Below are positions 1 through 6,891 of a stretch of DNA of 7,898 bases, in pieces; the first letter of the stretch is position 1, and every line of letters starts with the position of its first letter. Origin of the DNA: Planctomycetota bacterium (lineage in GTDB: Bacteria; Planctomycetota; UBA8742; SKZP01); the NCBI GenBank assembly GCA_007127275.1, contig SKZP01000654.1, forward strand, positions 1 to 7,898, read 5' to 3'. The notes beneath the pieces were generated by a model. It saw only the letters and a program-made list of their open reading frames with translations, was not told the origin of the DNA and ran no database searches. A program made the position numbers and the translations under genes.

Positions 1-1
1 C

Positions 2-2875
2 GACGGTTTCGAACGCGTCGAGGAGTTGCACGTCGCAAACACGCGCATCCGCACCCCGGCGTTGCGCGTCGAAACCGTCGCCGCCGGCGGCGGCAGCCTC
101 CTCAAGTTCCAGCACGGCCGCCTCGTCGTCGGCCCCGACTCCGCCGGTGCATTTCCCGGCCCCGCCTGCTACGGCTTCGGTGGCCCGCTAACCGTCACCG
201 ACGCGAACCTGCTGCTCGGGCGCATCCAACCCGACTACTTCCCGCGAGTCTTCGGGCCGCAGCGCAACGAGCCACTCAACGAAGCCGTCGTGGAGAAGCG
301 CTTTGCCGAGCTTGCCGCGCAAGTCCGCCGCGAAACCGACGAGTCCTACACGCCGCAGCTACTCGCACTCGGCTTACTGCGCGTCGCAAACGAAACCATG
401 TCGAAGCCCATCCGCGTGCTGTCCACCGCGCAGGGCCGCGACATCCGCCGCTACGCGCTGGTCCCGTTCGGCGGCGCCGGTGCGCAGCACGCCTGTGCCG
501 TGGCGCGGTTGCTCGGCATGCGTCGCGTTGTGCTGCACCCCTTGGCGGGATTGTTGAGCGCCTGGGGCATGGGCTGCGCCGCCGTGCAACGCGTGGAAGT
601 GTCGCCGGTGGACGTGGTGCTCGACGAACAGGACGCGAACGCAGCGCACCTTGCTTCGCGGCTGCAGGCGGCGCGGCACGACGGAGCACAGCGGCGCGAG
701 CGCTTCATGCTCGAAGAAGGCTTCACGGCGCAACAGGTGCGCACGCGCATACACGTACAACTCGGCTACCGTGGCAGCGAGCAGCGCTTCACCGTGCCGC
801 TCGGCGACGGCACCCCCGACACACTGCGCGAGAAGCTCGCCGCGGCACACTGGCAACGCTTCGGCTTCGTGCCTCCAACGGGCGCCGTGCACGTCCATGC
901 GCTGCAGCAATCCTTCGTCGGGGCCGGCACCACTGAGCACGCGGCAGAGCCGTCTTCACCGTCGCCGTCTTTGTCGTCGCACACGGAATCTGAAGCATCC
1001 GCAACGCCGCCGTCGCCCGAAACCTCGTGCACCGTGCACTTCGACGACGGTCCCTACGAGACACCCCTTTACCGCCGTGAGCACTTGCAGCCCAAGCAAA
1101 CGCTGTACGGCCCGGCGCTGGTCGTCGAGGCACACAGCACCACGCTCGTCGAACCGGGCTTCACCTTAACGGTGGATGCCCACGGGCTGCTGTTGCTCGA
1201 ACACGCCGAAGGCGAAGCCAAAACATGCACGGCGCAGCCAGGCGCCACGAAGCCCGTGACAGCGGCGGAACAGCCGGATCCCATACTGCTTGAGGTGTTT
1301 CACCAGCGTTTCATGGGCATTGCGGAGCAAATGGGGGCGGCGCTGCAGAAGACGGCCCGCTCGGTGAACATCAAAGAACGCCTCGACTTCTCCTGCGCGC
1401 TGTTCGACGCACACGGCGGCCTCGTCGCGAATGCGCCGCATATTCCGGTGCATCTCGGCGCCATGGGGGAGACCGTGGCGAGCCTCGCTGCGGCCCGCGC
1501 CGGTCGCTGGCAGCCCGGCGACGCCCTTGCTTCGAACGACCCCGCCGAGGGAGGCTCGCACCTCCCGGATATCACCGTGGTCTCGCCGGTGTTCGCCAGC
1601 GACTTGCGGACTGAGGAACAGGCTACGCGAGACGAAAGTGAAGAAGAAACGCCACTGTTCTTCGTCGCCTGCCGGGGGCATCACGCCGACGTCGGCGGTA
1701 CGACACCCGGCTCCATGCCGCCGTTTTCACGCCGCCTCGACGAAGAAGGCGTTGTCCTGCGCAGCTTCCTGCTCGCTAGCAACGGCCGCTTTCACGAAGA
1801 CGCCCTGCGGCTACGCCTCGGCGAGGGTACCTACCCGGCACGCACCCCGGACGACAACGTCGCCGACTTGCAGGCGCAACTCGCCGCGAACGCCACCGGA
1901 CGCTACGCCCTCGCGCACCTCGTGCGTGAGTTCGGCCTCGACACCGTGCGCCGCTACATGACGCACATACAGGCAAACGCCGCCGCCGCCGTGCGCCGGG
2001 TTCTTGCAAACACGCTTACGGATACGCCGCACACCTTCGCCGACACCCTCGACGACGGCACGCCAGTTCAAGTGCGCATCCGGCACAACGGAAACGCGAG
2101 TGCAACCACGCTTGACTTCACCGGCACCGGCGAAGAAGTCCCGGCAAGCAACCTCAATGCGCCGCGTGCCGTGACGGTCGCCGCGGTGCTGTATGTCATG
2201 CGGCTGTTGATTCAAGAGCCCATTCCGCTCAACAGCGGCTGCCTCGAGCCGCTCAAGTTGATCATCCCCGAGCGCAGTCTGCTTTCGCCGCAACCGGGCC
2301 TCGCCGTGGTCGGCGGCAATGTCGAGACCTCGCAGCGAGTCGTCGACGTGCTGCTCGGCGCGTTGGGTGTGGCCGCTGCTTCGCAGGGCACCATGAACAA
2401 CCTTACCTTCGGCAACGAGCGCTACCAGCACTACGAGACCCTCTGCGGCGGTGCCGGCGCCACGGCGCGCAGCCCTGGTGCCGACGCGGTACACACGCAC
2501 ATGACGAACACCCGCATCACCGACGCGGAAATCCTCGAGCGGCGCTTCCCGGTACGACTCATCCGCTTCGCAATCCGCCCCGACAGCGGCGCCCCCGCAG
2601 GCGCGGACGGACACGCCGGCGGCAATGGCGTCGTGCGCGAGTTCAAGTTCCTCCAAGCCATGCACGTCAGCATGCTCGCCCAACGGCGCAGCCGCGCACC
2701 CTTCGGCCTCAAAGGCGGCCAAGCCGGCGCCCCCGGACGTACTTGGCTCATTCCCGCCAACGAAAACGAAGCAACGCGCCTACTTCCCGGCCAGTTCCAC
2801 CTAACAGTCCAACCCGGCGAGCGCCTCCGCCTCGAAACCCCCGGCGGGGGCGCCTACGGCCACATCTCTCACTAA
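2..2875 (+). CDS. 5-oxoprolinase-type hydantoinase A/B fusion protein (5' end missing)
   Basis: The family couples ATP cleavage to opening of the 5-oxoproline ring (giving glutamate), or hydrolyses related hydantoins; it acts in the cytoplasm. The frame is open to the left window edge, so the in-frame TTG at 26 is not a real start. About 957 residues are visible against roughly 1,290 in full-length 5-oxoprolinases, so the HyuA N-terminal domain and part of its core are missing. Visible HyuA landmarks are TVAAGGGS (about nt 77-100), [18 protein letters not shown] (about nt 158-211) and [11 protein letters not shown] (about nt 467-500). A HyuA C-terminal region follows, carrying a Ser/Pro/Glu-rich insert at about nt 930-1030. 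HyuB starts near nt 1276, with [13 protein letters not shown] (about 1532-1570), RGHHADVGG (about 1673-1700), [20 protein letters not shown] (about 2498-2557) and the terminal ETPGGGAYG. The one-chain HyuA-HyuB order and the [14 protein letters not shown] signature favour 5-oxoprolinase over separate N-methylhydantoinase or acetone carboxylase subunits. Exact substrate is inferred. The gene ends convergently to ubiE. Confidence 0.9.
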   Translation, partial: DGFERVEELHVANTRIRTPALRVETVAAGGGSLLKFQHGRLVVGPDSAGAFPGPACYGFGGPLTVTDANLLLGRIQPDYFPRVFGPQRNEPLNEAVVEKRFAELAAQVRRETDESYTPQLLALGLLRVANETMSKPIRVLSTAQGRDIRRYALVPFGGAGAQHACAVARLLGMRRVVLHPLAGLLSAWGMGCAAVQRVEVSPVDVVLDEQDANAAHLASRLQAARHDGAQRRERFMLEEGFTAQQVRTRIHVQLGYRGSEQRFTVPLGDGTPDTLREKLAAAHWQRFGFVPPTGAVHVHALQQSFVGAGTTEHAAEPSSPSPSLSSHTESEASATPPSPETSCTVHFDDGPYETPLYRREHLQPKQTLYGPALVVEAHSTTLVEPGFTLTVDAHGLLLLEHAEGEAKTCTAQPGATKPVTAAEQPDPILLEVFHQRFMGIAEQMGAALQKTARSVNIKERLDFSCALFDAHGGLVANAPHIPVHLGAMGETVASLAAARAGRWQPGDALASNDPAEGGSHLPDITVVSPVFASDLRTEEQATRDESEEETPLFFVACRGHHADVGGTTPGSMPPFSRRLDEEGVVLRSFLLASNGRFHEDALRLRLGEGTYPARTPDDNVADLQAQLAANATGRYALAHLVREFGLDTVRRYMTHIQANAAAAVRRVLANTLTDTPHTFADTLDDGTPVQVRIRHNGNASATTLDFTGTGEEVPASNLNAPRAVTVAAVLYVMRLLIQEPIPLNSGCLEPLKLIIPERSLLSPQPGLAVVGGNVETSQRVVDVLLGALGVAAASQGTMNNLTFGNERYQHYETLCGGAGATARSPGADAVHTHMTNTRITDAEILERRFPVRLIRFAIRPDSGAPAGADGHAGGNGVVREFKFLQAMHVSMLAQRRSRAPFGLKGGQAGAPGRTWLIPANENEATRLLPGQFHLTVQPGERLRLETPGGGAYGHISH

Positions 2876-2963
2876 CTCGGTTCCCGCGGCGCGCCATACA
2901 TGCTTGCGTGTTACCAGTACGCGAGAACGGATCCTTTAGGTACGCATTAAACTCCTTGTCAAA

Positions 2964-3060
2964 TGGGATTCGAGATAAGCCCACGGGCCGCGGCCCGTAG
3001 GTCGCCCTGGAAATCCACCCACGGGCCGCAGCCCGTGGGCTTGGAAAATTACGAATCCCA
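2964..3060 (-). repeat. ~97-bp double-hairpin palindromic element, copy 1
   Basis: The element is bounded by TGGGATTCG (2964-2972) and its exact complement CGAATCCCA (3052-3060). Inside, 2977-3002 and 3017-3042 are inverted repeats of 26 bases with about 24 pairs, around a 14-base loop (3003-3016). Each half is itself palindromic: ACGGGCCGCGGCCCGT at 2983-2998 is a perfect 16-base palindrome, and CCCACGGGC-CGCA-GCCCGTGGG at 3018-3039 is a 9-bp hairpin. So either two local hairpins or one long hairpin can form. Its reverse complement aligns over its whole length with the element at 6765-6860, including the non-palindromic spacer. It sits between the convergent ends of the hydantoinase and ubiE genes, 83 bases past the ubiE stop in the sense direction of ubiE. 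It resembles a REP/BIME-type repeat; a terminator or mRNA-stabilising role is inference. Confidence 0.85.
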
Positions 3061-3143
3061 AACGCGACGGGGTTTAGGTTCTGGCAGCCATTTTATTGGC
3101 TCGACTCACACGCGTGAGCGCGAAGATGCGCTGCGTGGTGCGA

Positions 3144-3929
3144 CTACGCTTCCGGGACCGTGGCGGAAAACAGGGCGACGCTGCCGAAGGCGAGTTTGCG
3201 AACGTGCACCTCGGTAAGTCCGGCTTCGCGTTGCATCATCTCGGCAAAGTCGCGCGGCGGCGGAAACGCCTCAATGGAGCGCTGCAGATACCGGTACTCC
3301 CGGCTGCTGCTTAGCCAGGCCCCCAGGCGAGGCACAACGACGTGCACCCACAGCTTGGCACCGAGTGTCACCGGCGAGTAGCCGCGCGGCTCCACCAGCT
3401 CGAGGATGACGACGCGACCGCCGGGACGTACGACGCGCGCCAATTCCCGCAGGCTTGCCGAGCGGTCGGTTACGTTGCGAATGCCAAAGGCAATGGTCGC
3501 CCCGTCGAAGGTGCCGTCGGCAAAGGGCAACGCCTCGGCGTGTCCCTCGTGCAGCGTCAGTCGCTCGGGCGAGACAAGGCGGCGCGCTGCCTTTTCACGT
3601 GCAATGGCAAGCATCTGCGGCGCAGGGTCAATGCCGTCGAGTGTAGCCTCGGGAAAGCGCGAGAGGGTTTCCAAGGCCAGGTCACCGGTGCCCGTGGCGA
3701 CGTCGAGCACGCGGTGCGGTTGTGTGGGAGCCGCGGTCGCTTTCGAGGAAGCGCTTGCAACGAGGGCCGCAGCCGCGCGGCGTCGCCACCGCCGATCCAT
3801 ACCGAGCGAAAGGATGCGGTTCAGTCGGTCGTAGCGCCGCGCAATACGGTCGAACATGGCGCCGCTGCCGTCGGCTGCGGCCGGGCTGTCCGTGGCCACT
3901 TGAGCGGCCTCGCTCGTTGCGTCGTGCAT
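3144..3929 (-). CDS. ubiE: UbiE/MenG-family demethylquinone C-methyltransferase
   Basis: This enzyme uses S-adenosylmethionine to C-methylate demethylmenaquinone (MenG role) and/or the ubiquinone precursor 2-polyprenyl-6-methoxy-benzoquinol (UbiE role), late in respiratory quinone synthesis. The 261-residue length is normal for the family. Family signature FDRIARRYDRLNRILSLGMD lies at residues 26-45. SAM motif I, VLDVATGTGD, is at 74-83; the acidic residue after strand 2 is D101 in GIDPAPQML; ALPFADGTFD is at 133-142; and the second signature GIRNVTDR..LRELARVVRPGGR is at 149-172. The Met at 3929 was chosen because AGGGAGAG lies just upstream and family similarity begins near residue 25. The frame stays open upstream to 4283, but that 118-codon extension looks non-coding. 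A short Ala/Ser/Thr-rich stretch (about 53-70) precedes motif I. Neighbours give no pathway context. Which quinone is made cannot be told from the sequence. Confidence 0.93.
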   Translation of the reverse strand: MHDATSEAAQVATDSPAAADGSGAMFDRIARRYDRLNRILSLGMDRRWRRRAAAALVASASSKATAAPTQPHRVLDVATGTGDLALETLSRFPEATLDGIDPAPQMLAIAREKAARRLVSPERLTLHEGHAEALPFADGTFDGATIAFGIRNVTDRSASLRELARVVRPGGRVVILELVEPRGYSPVTLGAKLWVHVVVPRLGAWLSSSREYRYLQRSIEAFPPPRDFAEMMQREAGLTEVHVRKLAFGSVALFSATVPEA

Positions 3930-4384
3930 GGACTCTCCCTTTTCCGTTCGAGGATTCCGCGCCACGCACAAAAGAAAACGTGGAGGCGTGGCAGCACCAA
4001 AACTCTGCATACCATGCCCCGACCGGGGCAGGCCACGCGACCAGCCAGAAACAGATGCAGCCAGCTCATGTTGCAGAATCAAAGTCGGACGGAACCACGG
4101 ACGCTGGACGGGCCTCCGTACGTGCCCAATCCATCCCGGCCGGAGTACGACGGCGCGCAGCCATGCAGAATATGGGCTGCTCGCCGCCGTATTCTGACTG
4201 GTTCGTAGCACTCGGGGTTGGCGCAGAGGACCACTACATACGGTAAACGCTGTACTTTGCGGCCCGACGAGGACCGGCTGCACCCGCCGGAAACAATGGC
4301 GCAGCCCATATGTTCACAAGGCGGACACGGCACTGCGCGGCAATCAAGGCGGAGACCACGCCATGCCGCAAGGGAAGACGTTGT
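3930..4384. other. Non-coding leader region upstream of ubiE; no confident gene
   Basis: This stretch separates the divergent ubiE gene from the inverted-repeat element to its right. Several frames are open, but none has family-like sequence, a good ribosome site or convincing codon use. Small inverted repeats are visible: GCCACGC (3961-3967) with GCGTGGC (3986-3992), which would form a 7-bp stem 32-63 bases upstream of the ubiE start; TGCCCC-GACC-GGGGCA at 4015-4030; and GCAGCC...GGCTGC around 4157-4181. None has an adjacent T-run, so I do not call terminators. I could not pick out a convincing -35/-10 pair for ubiE. The promoters of ubiE, and possibly of the kinase, must lie in this divergent region. 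Confidence 0.5.
3933..3940 (-). promoter_or_regulatory. Ribosome binding site of ubiE
   Basis: Read on the - strand, AGGGAGAG sits 3 bases before the ATG at 3929, with the GGGAG core 5 bases from it. It supports this Met as the start over the longer in-frame extension that runs up to 4283. Confidence 0.7.
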
Positions 4385-4423
4385 CCACAAGTGTTGTGTC
4401 ATCGCTCAATCTTCGCGTCGAGC
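4385..4423 (+). repeat. Left terminal inverted repeat of the MITE-like element
   Basis: Starts CCACAAGTGTTGTGTCATCG and ends GTCGAGC. It matches the complement of 4532-4570 at 37 of 39 positions. Confidence 0.85.
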
Positions 4424-4531
4424 GTGACGAGCGAAGCGTGTGCGAGGCGGAAAAAGGTGAGCAACGCAGGCGTGCCATTTGGCACGTTGAGCAGCGCAAC
4501 CGACGACAACGAAGCACCGGCCAGCGCAGGT

Positions 4532-4570
4532 GCTCGACCCGAAGATTGAGCGATGACACAACACTAGTGG
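4532..4570 (-). repeat. Right terminal inverted repeat of the MITE-like element
   Basis: Starts GCTCGACCCG and ends ACAACACTAGTGG on the + strand. It is the inverted partner of 4385-4423, with two mismatches. Confidence 0.85.
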
Positions 4571-4679
4571 CTCCGCTCGGAGATTTTCGTACACTGGCGC
4601 GACGGCACTTCGGTAGGCATGCTAAAGGGTCTCCGCTGCCGCAGCCGCAATTGTAACGAGTGAGTGAATTCGATTGCGT

Positions 4680-6761
4680 ATGGCCGACGCCAAGCCACCG
4701 CACGAGAATCCGAATCCAAAGGGCGCCGCCCGCTCGAAGCGTCCCAGCTTGGCGTCCGTACCCGCCGCCGGCGACTGGGAGAAGACGCTGCTCGGCCAGA
4801 CACTCGGGGACTGCAAGCTCATCCGCCTCGTCGGCTCCGGAAGCCTCTCCACCATCTTCGAGGGCCACCACCGTAAGCTCGACATCAAAGTCGCCGTCAA
4901 GGTGTTTCGCAAGCGCGAAGGCGTCTCCGCCAAGGGGCTGATGCGCTTCTACTCCGAGGCGCGCCAGGCCGCCCGGCTCGACCACCCCAACATTGTGCGC
5001 GTCTACGACGTCGACTCGACGGACCGCTGCCATTACATTGTCATGCAGTTCGTCGACGGAAAGACCCTCACCAAAATTCTCCAGGCCAAGGGGCGCATCC
5101 CACCCAAGGAGGTTGTCTCCATTCTCGGCCAGGCGCTCAACGGCCTCGCCTACGCGCACAACCGCAAGTGCATCCACCGGGACATCAAGCCGGATAACAT
5201 CATGATGACCCGCGAGGGGATCCTGAAGATCACCGACTTCGGCCTCGCGCGGGAAGCCGGCGTCACCGCGCCGAAGTCCGGCACCGCCTCCACCTCGCTT
5301 GAGCAGGTCAAAGCGGCGACCGGCAACTACCGCAACGAGCACGAAACCCAAGCGGGCGTCTTGCTCGGCACGCCGGTGTATATGCCGCAGGAGCAGTGGG
5401 AGGACGCGGGCAACATTGACCGCCGCGCCGACATCTACGCCCTCGGCGTGACCGCGTATCAGCTACTCTCCGGGCGGTTGCCATACACGGGCAACAACGC
5501 GGTGCAGATCCTCAAACAGATAATCCGCGGCGAGAAGAAACCACTTCACGAGTTGGTCCCGGAGGTGGACTCGACGCTCGAGGCAATCATTGACCGGATG
5601 ATGGCACCGGACCGCTCACGCCGCTACCCGCGGGCCGAGGAAGCCATCTCCGACCTGCGCGCCTGGCACGCCAAGCAACATGCGCACGAGCCGTCGCCGG
5701 ACGACTCGACATTGCCCCGGCCGATCAATGCGCGCCCGGGGGACTCGTTCCTGCACTACGAACTCGTCGAGTTCCGCAGCCACCTCGGCGCGTGCGAAAT
5801 CTGGAATGCGCGCAACCAGGGTACACACCAGCAAGTAATGCTCAAGATCCTCCGGGATCCGAAAACGGTCGAGCGACTGCGCCACGTCGAAGAGCTTGTG
5901 CGTCCGCTGTTCAAGCTCGCCGAGCACAAGGCCATCCTCGGGCTGCGCGACGTGCTGACCTCGCACCAGCCGCCGGTGGTCGTCTACGAGCCGCCGGCGG
6001 GAGAAACGCTGCGCGAGTACGTACAAGCAAACGGCCCGCTGAGCGAGACGCAGACGATCAATATGCTTGCCAGTCTTGCCGACGTGCTCGCCTCGGCGCA
6101 CGAACTCGGCCTTGTCCACGGCAACCTGCGCGAGACGCACGTGCTCGTCTCCCCCATTGACCGCAACGAGCTTGCCGCGAAGCTGTTCAATTTCGGCACC
6201 ATGCCGGAGCCGGAATTGCATCCGCTTTCCCTCAAGCTCGACATGCAGGAGATTGGTCAGGGCACGCCGATGCACCTCGCGATGGTCGACTGGCTCGCCC
6301 CGGAGGTGGCCGAGGGAGGGGCGCTGACGCCGAGTTCCGACCTGTTCGGCCTGGGGCTGCTAGGCATCTTCGCGCTCACGGGGAAGCGACCGGGACGCAA
6401 CCTGCACCGTCAAATTGAGGAGTCGGGCGCCTCGAAGGCGCTGGCGGATCAGTTGATTGCGCTAACCGAAGAGGAGCCGACGCGGCGACCGAGCTCCTCC
6501 GCCGAAGTGGCGCGCAACCTCGTGCAGGCAAAGTTGCTCGGCGCCCTCGGGGCAACGCCGCCGATGCGGCGCGATGACGGAATCCCCGGCGGAGACAACG
6601 GCGGCGAAGTTGCAAACGACGCCTCCGGCGACGGCGACAGCGGCAAGAAGCAGGCCCACAGCAGCGGCAACACAAGCGTTCCGCGTTCCGGCCGCGTCCA
6701 CGCTGTGCCCCCCCGCCCCAGCGGCTCCGACCGCCAGCGGCAAGAGCGCAGCGACGACTGA
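4680..6761 (+). CDS. Hanks-type Ser/Thr protein kinase with a C-terminal pseudokinase domain
   Basis: The protein has 693 residues. Residues about 45-330 form a complete eukaryotic-like kinase domain: Gly-loop VGSGSLSTIFEG (51-62), VAVK with Lys74, helix-C Glu93, catalytic HRDIKPDN (166-173; Asp168, Asn173), DFG (186-188), GTPVYMPQEQ (230-239) and DIYALGVTAYQLLSGRLPY (251-269). It should phosphorylate Ser/Thr in the cytoplasm. The activation segment is long (about 53 residues, 186-238), and the usual SPE/APE is PQE. Residues about 356-620 repeat the fold in degenerate form: VMLK (Lys389) kept, no Gly-rich loop, HRD replaced by HGN (480-482), DFG by NFG (504-506), APE kept (540-542), and SDLFGLGLLGIFALTGKRP matching subdomain IX. 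This is probably a pseudokinase. The tail (621-693) is Gly/Ser/Asp/Arg-rich. I see no membrane helix or PASTA-type sensor, so the protein looks soluble. ATG 4680 is preferred over TTG 4674; an in-frame stop lies at 4665. The ribosome site is weak. No partner gene is adjacent, and the targets are unknown. Confidence 0.92.
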   Translation: MADAKPPHENPNPKGAARSKRPSLASVPAAGDWEKTLLGQTLGDCKLIRLVGSGSLSTIFEGHHRKLDIKVAVKVFRKREGVSAKGLMRFYSEARQAARLDHPNIVRVYDVDSTDRCHYIVMQFVDGKTLTKILQAKGRIPPKEVVSILGQALNGLAYAHNRKCIHRDIKPDNIMMTREGILKITDFGLAREAGVTAPKSGTASTSLEQVKAATGNYRNEHETQAGVLLGTPVYMPQEQWEDAGNIDRRADIYALGVTAYQLLSGRLPYTGNNAVQILKQIIRGEKKPLHELVPEVDSTLEAIIDRMMAPDRSRRYPRAEEAISDLRAWHAKQHAHEPSPDDSTLPRPINARPGDSFLHYELVEFRSHLGACEIWNARNQGTHQQVMLKILRDPKTVERLRHVEELVRPLFKLAEHKAILGLRDVLTSHQPPVVVYEPPAGETLREYVQANGPLSETQTINMLASLADVLASAHELGLVHGNLRETHVLVSPIDRNELAAKLFNFGTMPEPELHPLSLKLDMQEIGQGTPMHLAMVDWLAPEVAEGGALTPSSDLFGLGLLGIFALTGKRPGRNLHRQIEESGASKALADQLIALTEEEPTRRPSSSAEVARNLVQAKLLGALGATPPMRRDDGIPGGDNGGEVANDASGDGDSGKKQAHSSGNTSVPRSGRVHAVPPRPSGSDRQRQERSDD

Positions 6762-6764
6762 AGC

Positions 6765-6860
6765 TCGGATTCGTATTCCAACCAAGCCCACGACTGCGGC
6801 CCGTGGGTGAATGTTCCGTGCGACCGACGGGCGCAACCCGTGGGCTTTTTGCGAATCCCA
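6765..6860 (+). repeat. ~97-bp double-hairpin palindromic element, copy 2
   Basis: This is the second copy, in opposite chromosomal orientation to 2964-3060. It begins TCGGATTCG three bases after the kinase stop and ends CGAATCCCA (6852-6860), 31 bases before the rpoN stop codon. AAGCCCACG (6784-6792) pairs perfectly with CGTGGGCTT (6839-6847). Local hairpins are also possible, CCCACG/CGTGGG (6787-6792/6802-6807) and ACGGG/CCCGT (6827-6831/6837-6841). It matches the reverse complement of copy 1 from end to end with small gaps, including the TGCGGCCCGTGGGTG block and the central GCGACC. The hairpins are more degraded than in copy 1. Confidence 0.85.
6827..6850 (+). terminator. Possible intrinsic terminator after the kinase gene
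   Basis: ACGGG-CGCAA-CCCGT (6827-6841), or the longer pairing of 6784-6792 with 6839-6847, is followed by GGGCTTTTTG with five T at 6846-6850. This is a plausible rho-independent terminator for + strand transcription, provided by the repeat element itself. The local stem is only 5 bp and the T-run partly overlaps the longer stem, so support is moderate. Confidence 0.4.
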
Positions 6861-6891
6861 CTCTCCAACGGATTTCGGTGCGAAATTCTCG

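Larger units (their letters stand above)
4385..4570. mobile_element. MITE-like 186-bp element with 39-bp terminal inverted repeats
   Basis: The two ends, 4385-4423 and 4532-4570, are reverse complements at 37 of 39 positions; the mismatches are at 4389/4566 and 4416/4539. The pairing stops abruptly at both outer ends, as expected of a discrete element. The 108-bp interior encodes no transposase. It has a short palindrome, CGTGCCA-TT-TGGCACG (4471-4486), almost exactly at the element's centre. No direct target duplication is evident next to the outer ends. If the ends are instead taken as GTGTTGTGTC..., the flanking dinucleotides are AA (left) and TA (right), close to the TA duplication made by IS630/mariner-type transposases. 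A non-autonomous element mobilised in trans is the best reading; a long-stem regulatory RNA is the alternative. It lies in the divergent ubiE/kinase region, ending 109 bases before the kinase ATG. Confidence 0.75.

Noticed and set aside
1811..2722. 303-codon open frame on the - strand
   Set aside because: It is fully antisense to conserved HyuB sequence, has no recognisable family and is expected from GC-rich codon bias.
3086..3132. Small hairpins downstream of ubiE (AGCCA/TGGCT 3086-3101, CTCAC/GTGAG 3105-3118, AGCGC/GCGCT 3117-3132)
   Set aside because: They are only 5-bp stems with no T-run on the - strand, too weak to call a terminator.
3342..4208. 288-codon open frame on the + strand
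   Set aside because: It is mostly antisense to ubiE; the translation is compositionally biased and has no family features.
3930..4283. 118-codon N-terminal extension of ubiE in the same frame
   Set aside because: It has no similarity to UbiE, while the Met at 3929 has a good ribosome site and gives the normal family length.
4079..4309. Possible small - strand gene with a CANPEC motif (ATG at 4309)
   Set aside because: The Cys pair hints at a zinc site, but there is no second pair, no ribosome binding site and the rest is low-quality Arg/Ser/Gly-rich sequence.
4190..4330. Possible tRNA-like segment containing GGTTCGTAG
   Set aside because: No acceptor, D or anticodon stems could be drawn around it.
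4480..4498. Sigma-54-like promoter (TTGGCACG) inside the MITE-like element
   Set aside because: The -24 half looks good, but no GC at the correct -12 spacing follows; TGGCACG is explained by the central palindrome.
4344..5351. 335-codon open frame on the - strand
   Set aside because: It is antisense to the catalytic kinase domain and runs into the inverted-repeat element; a shadow frame.
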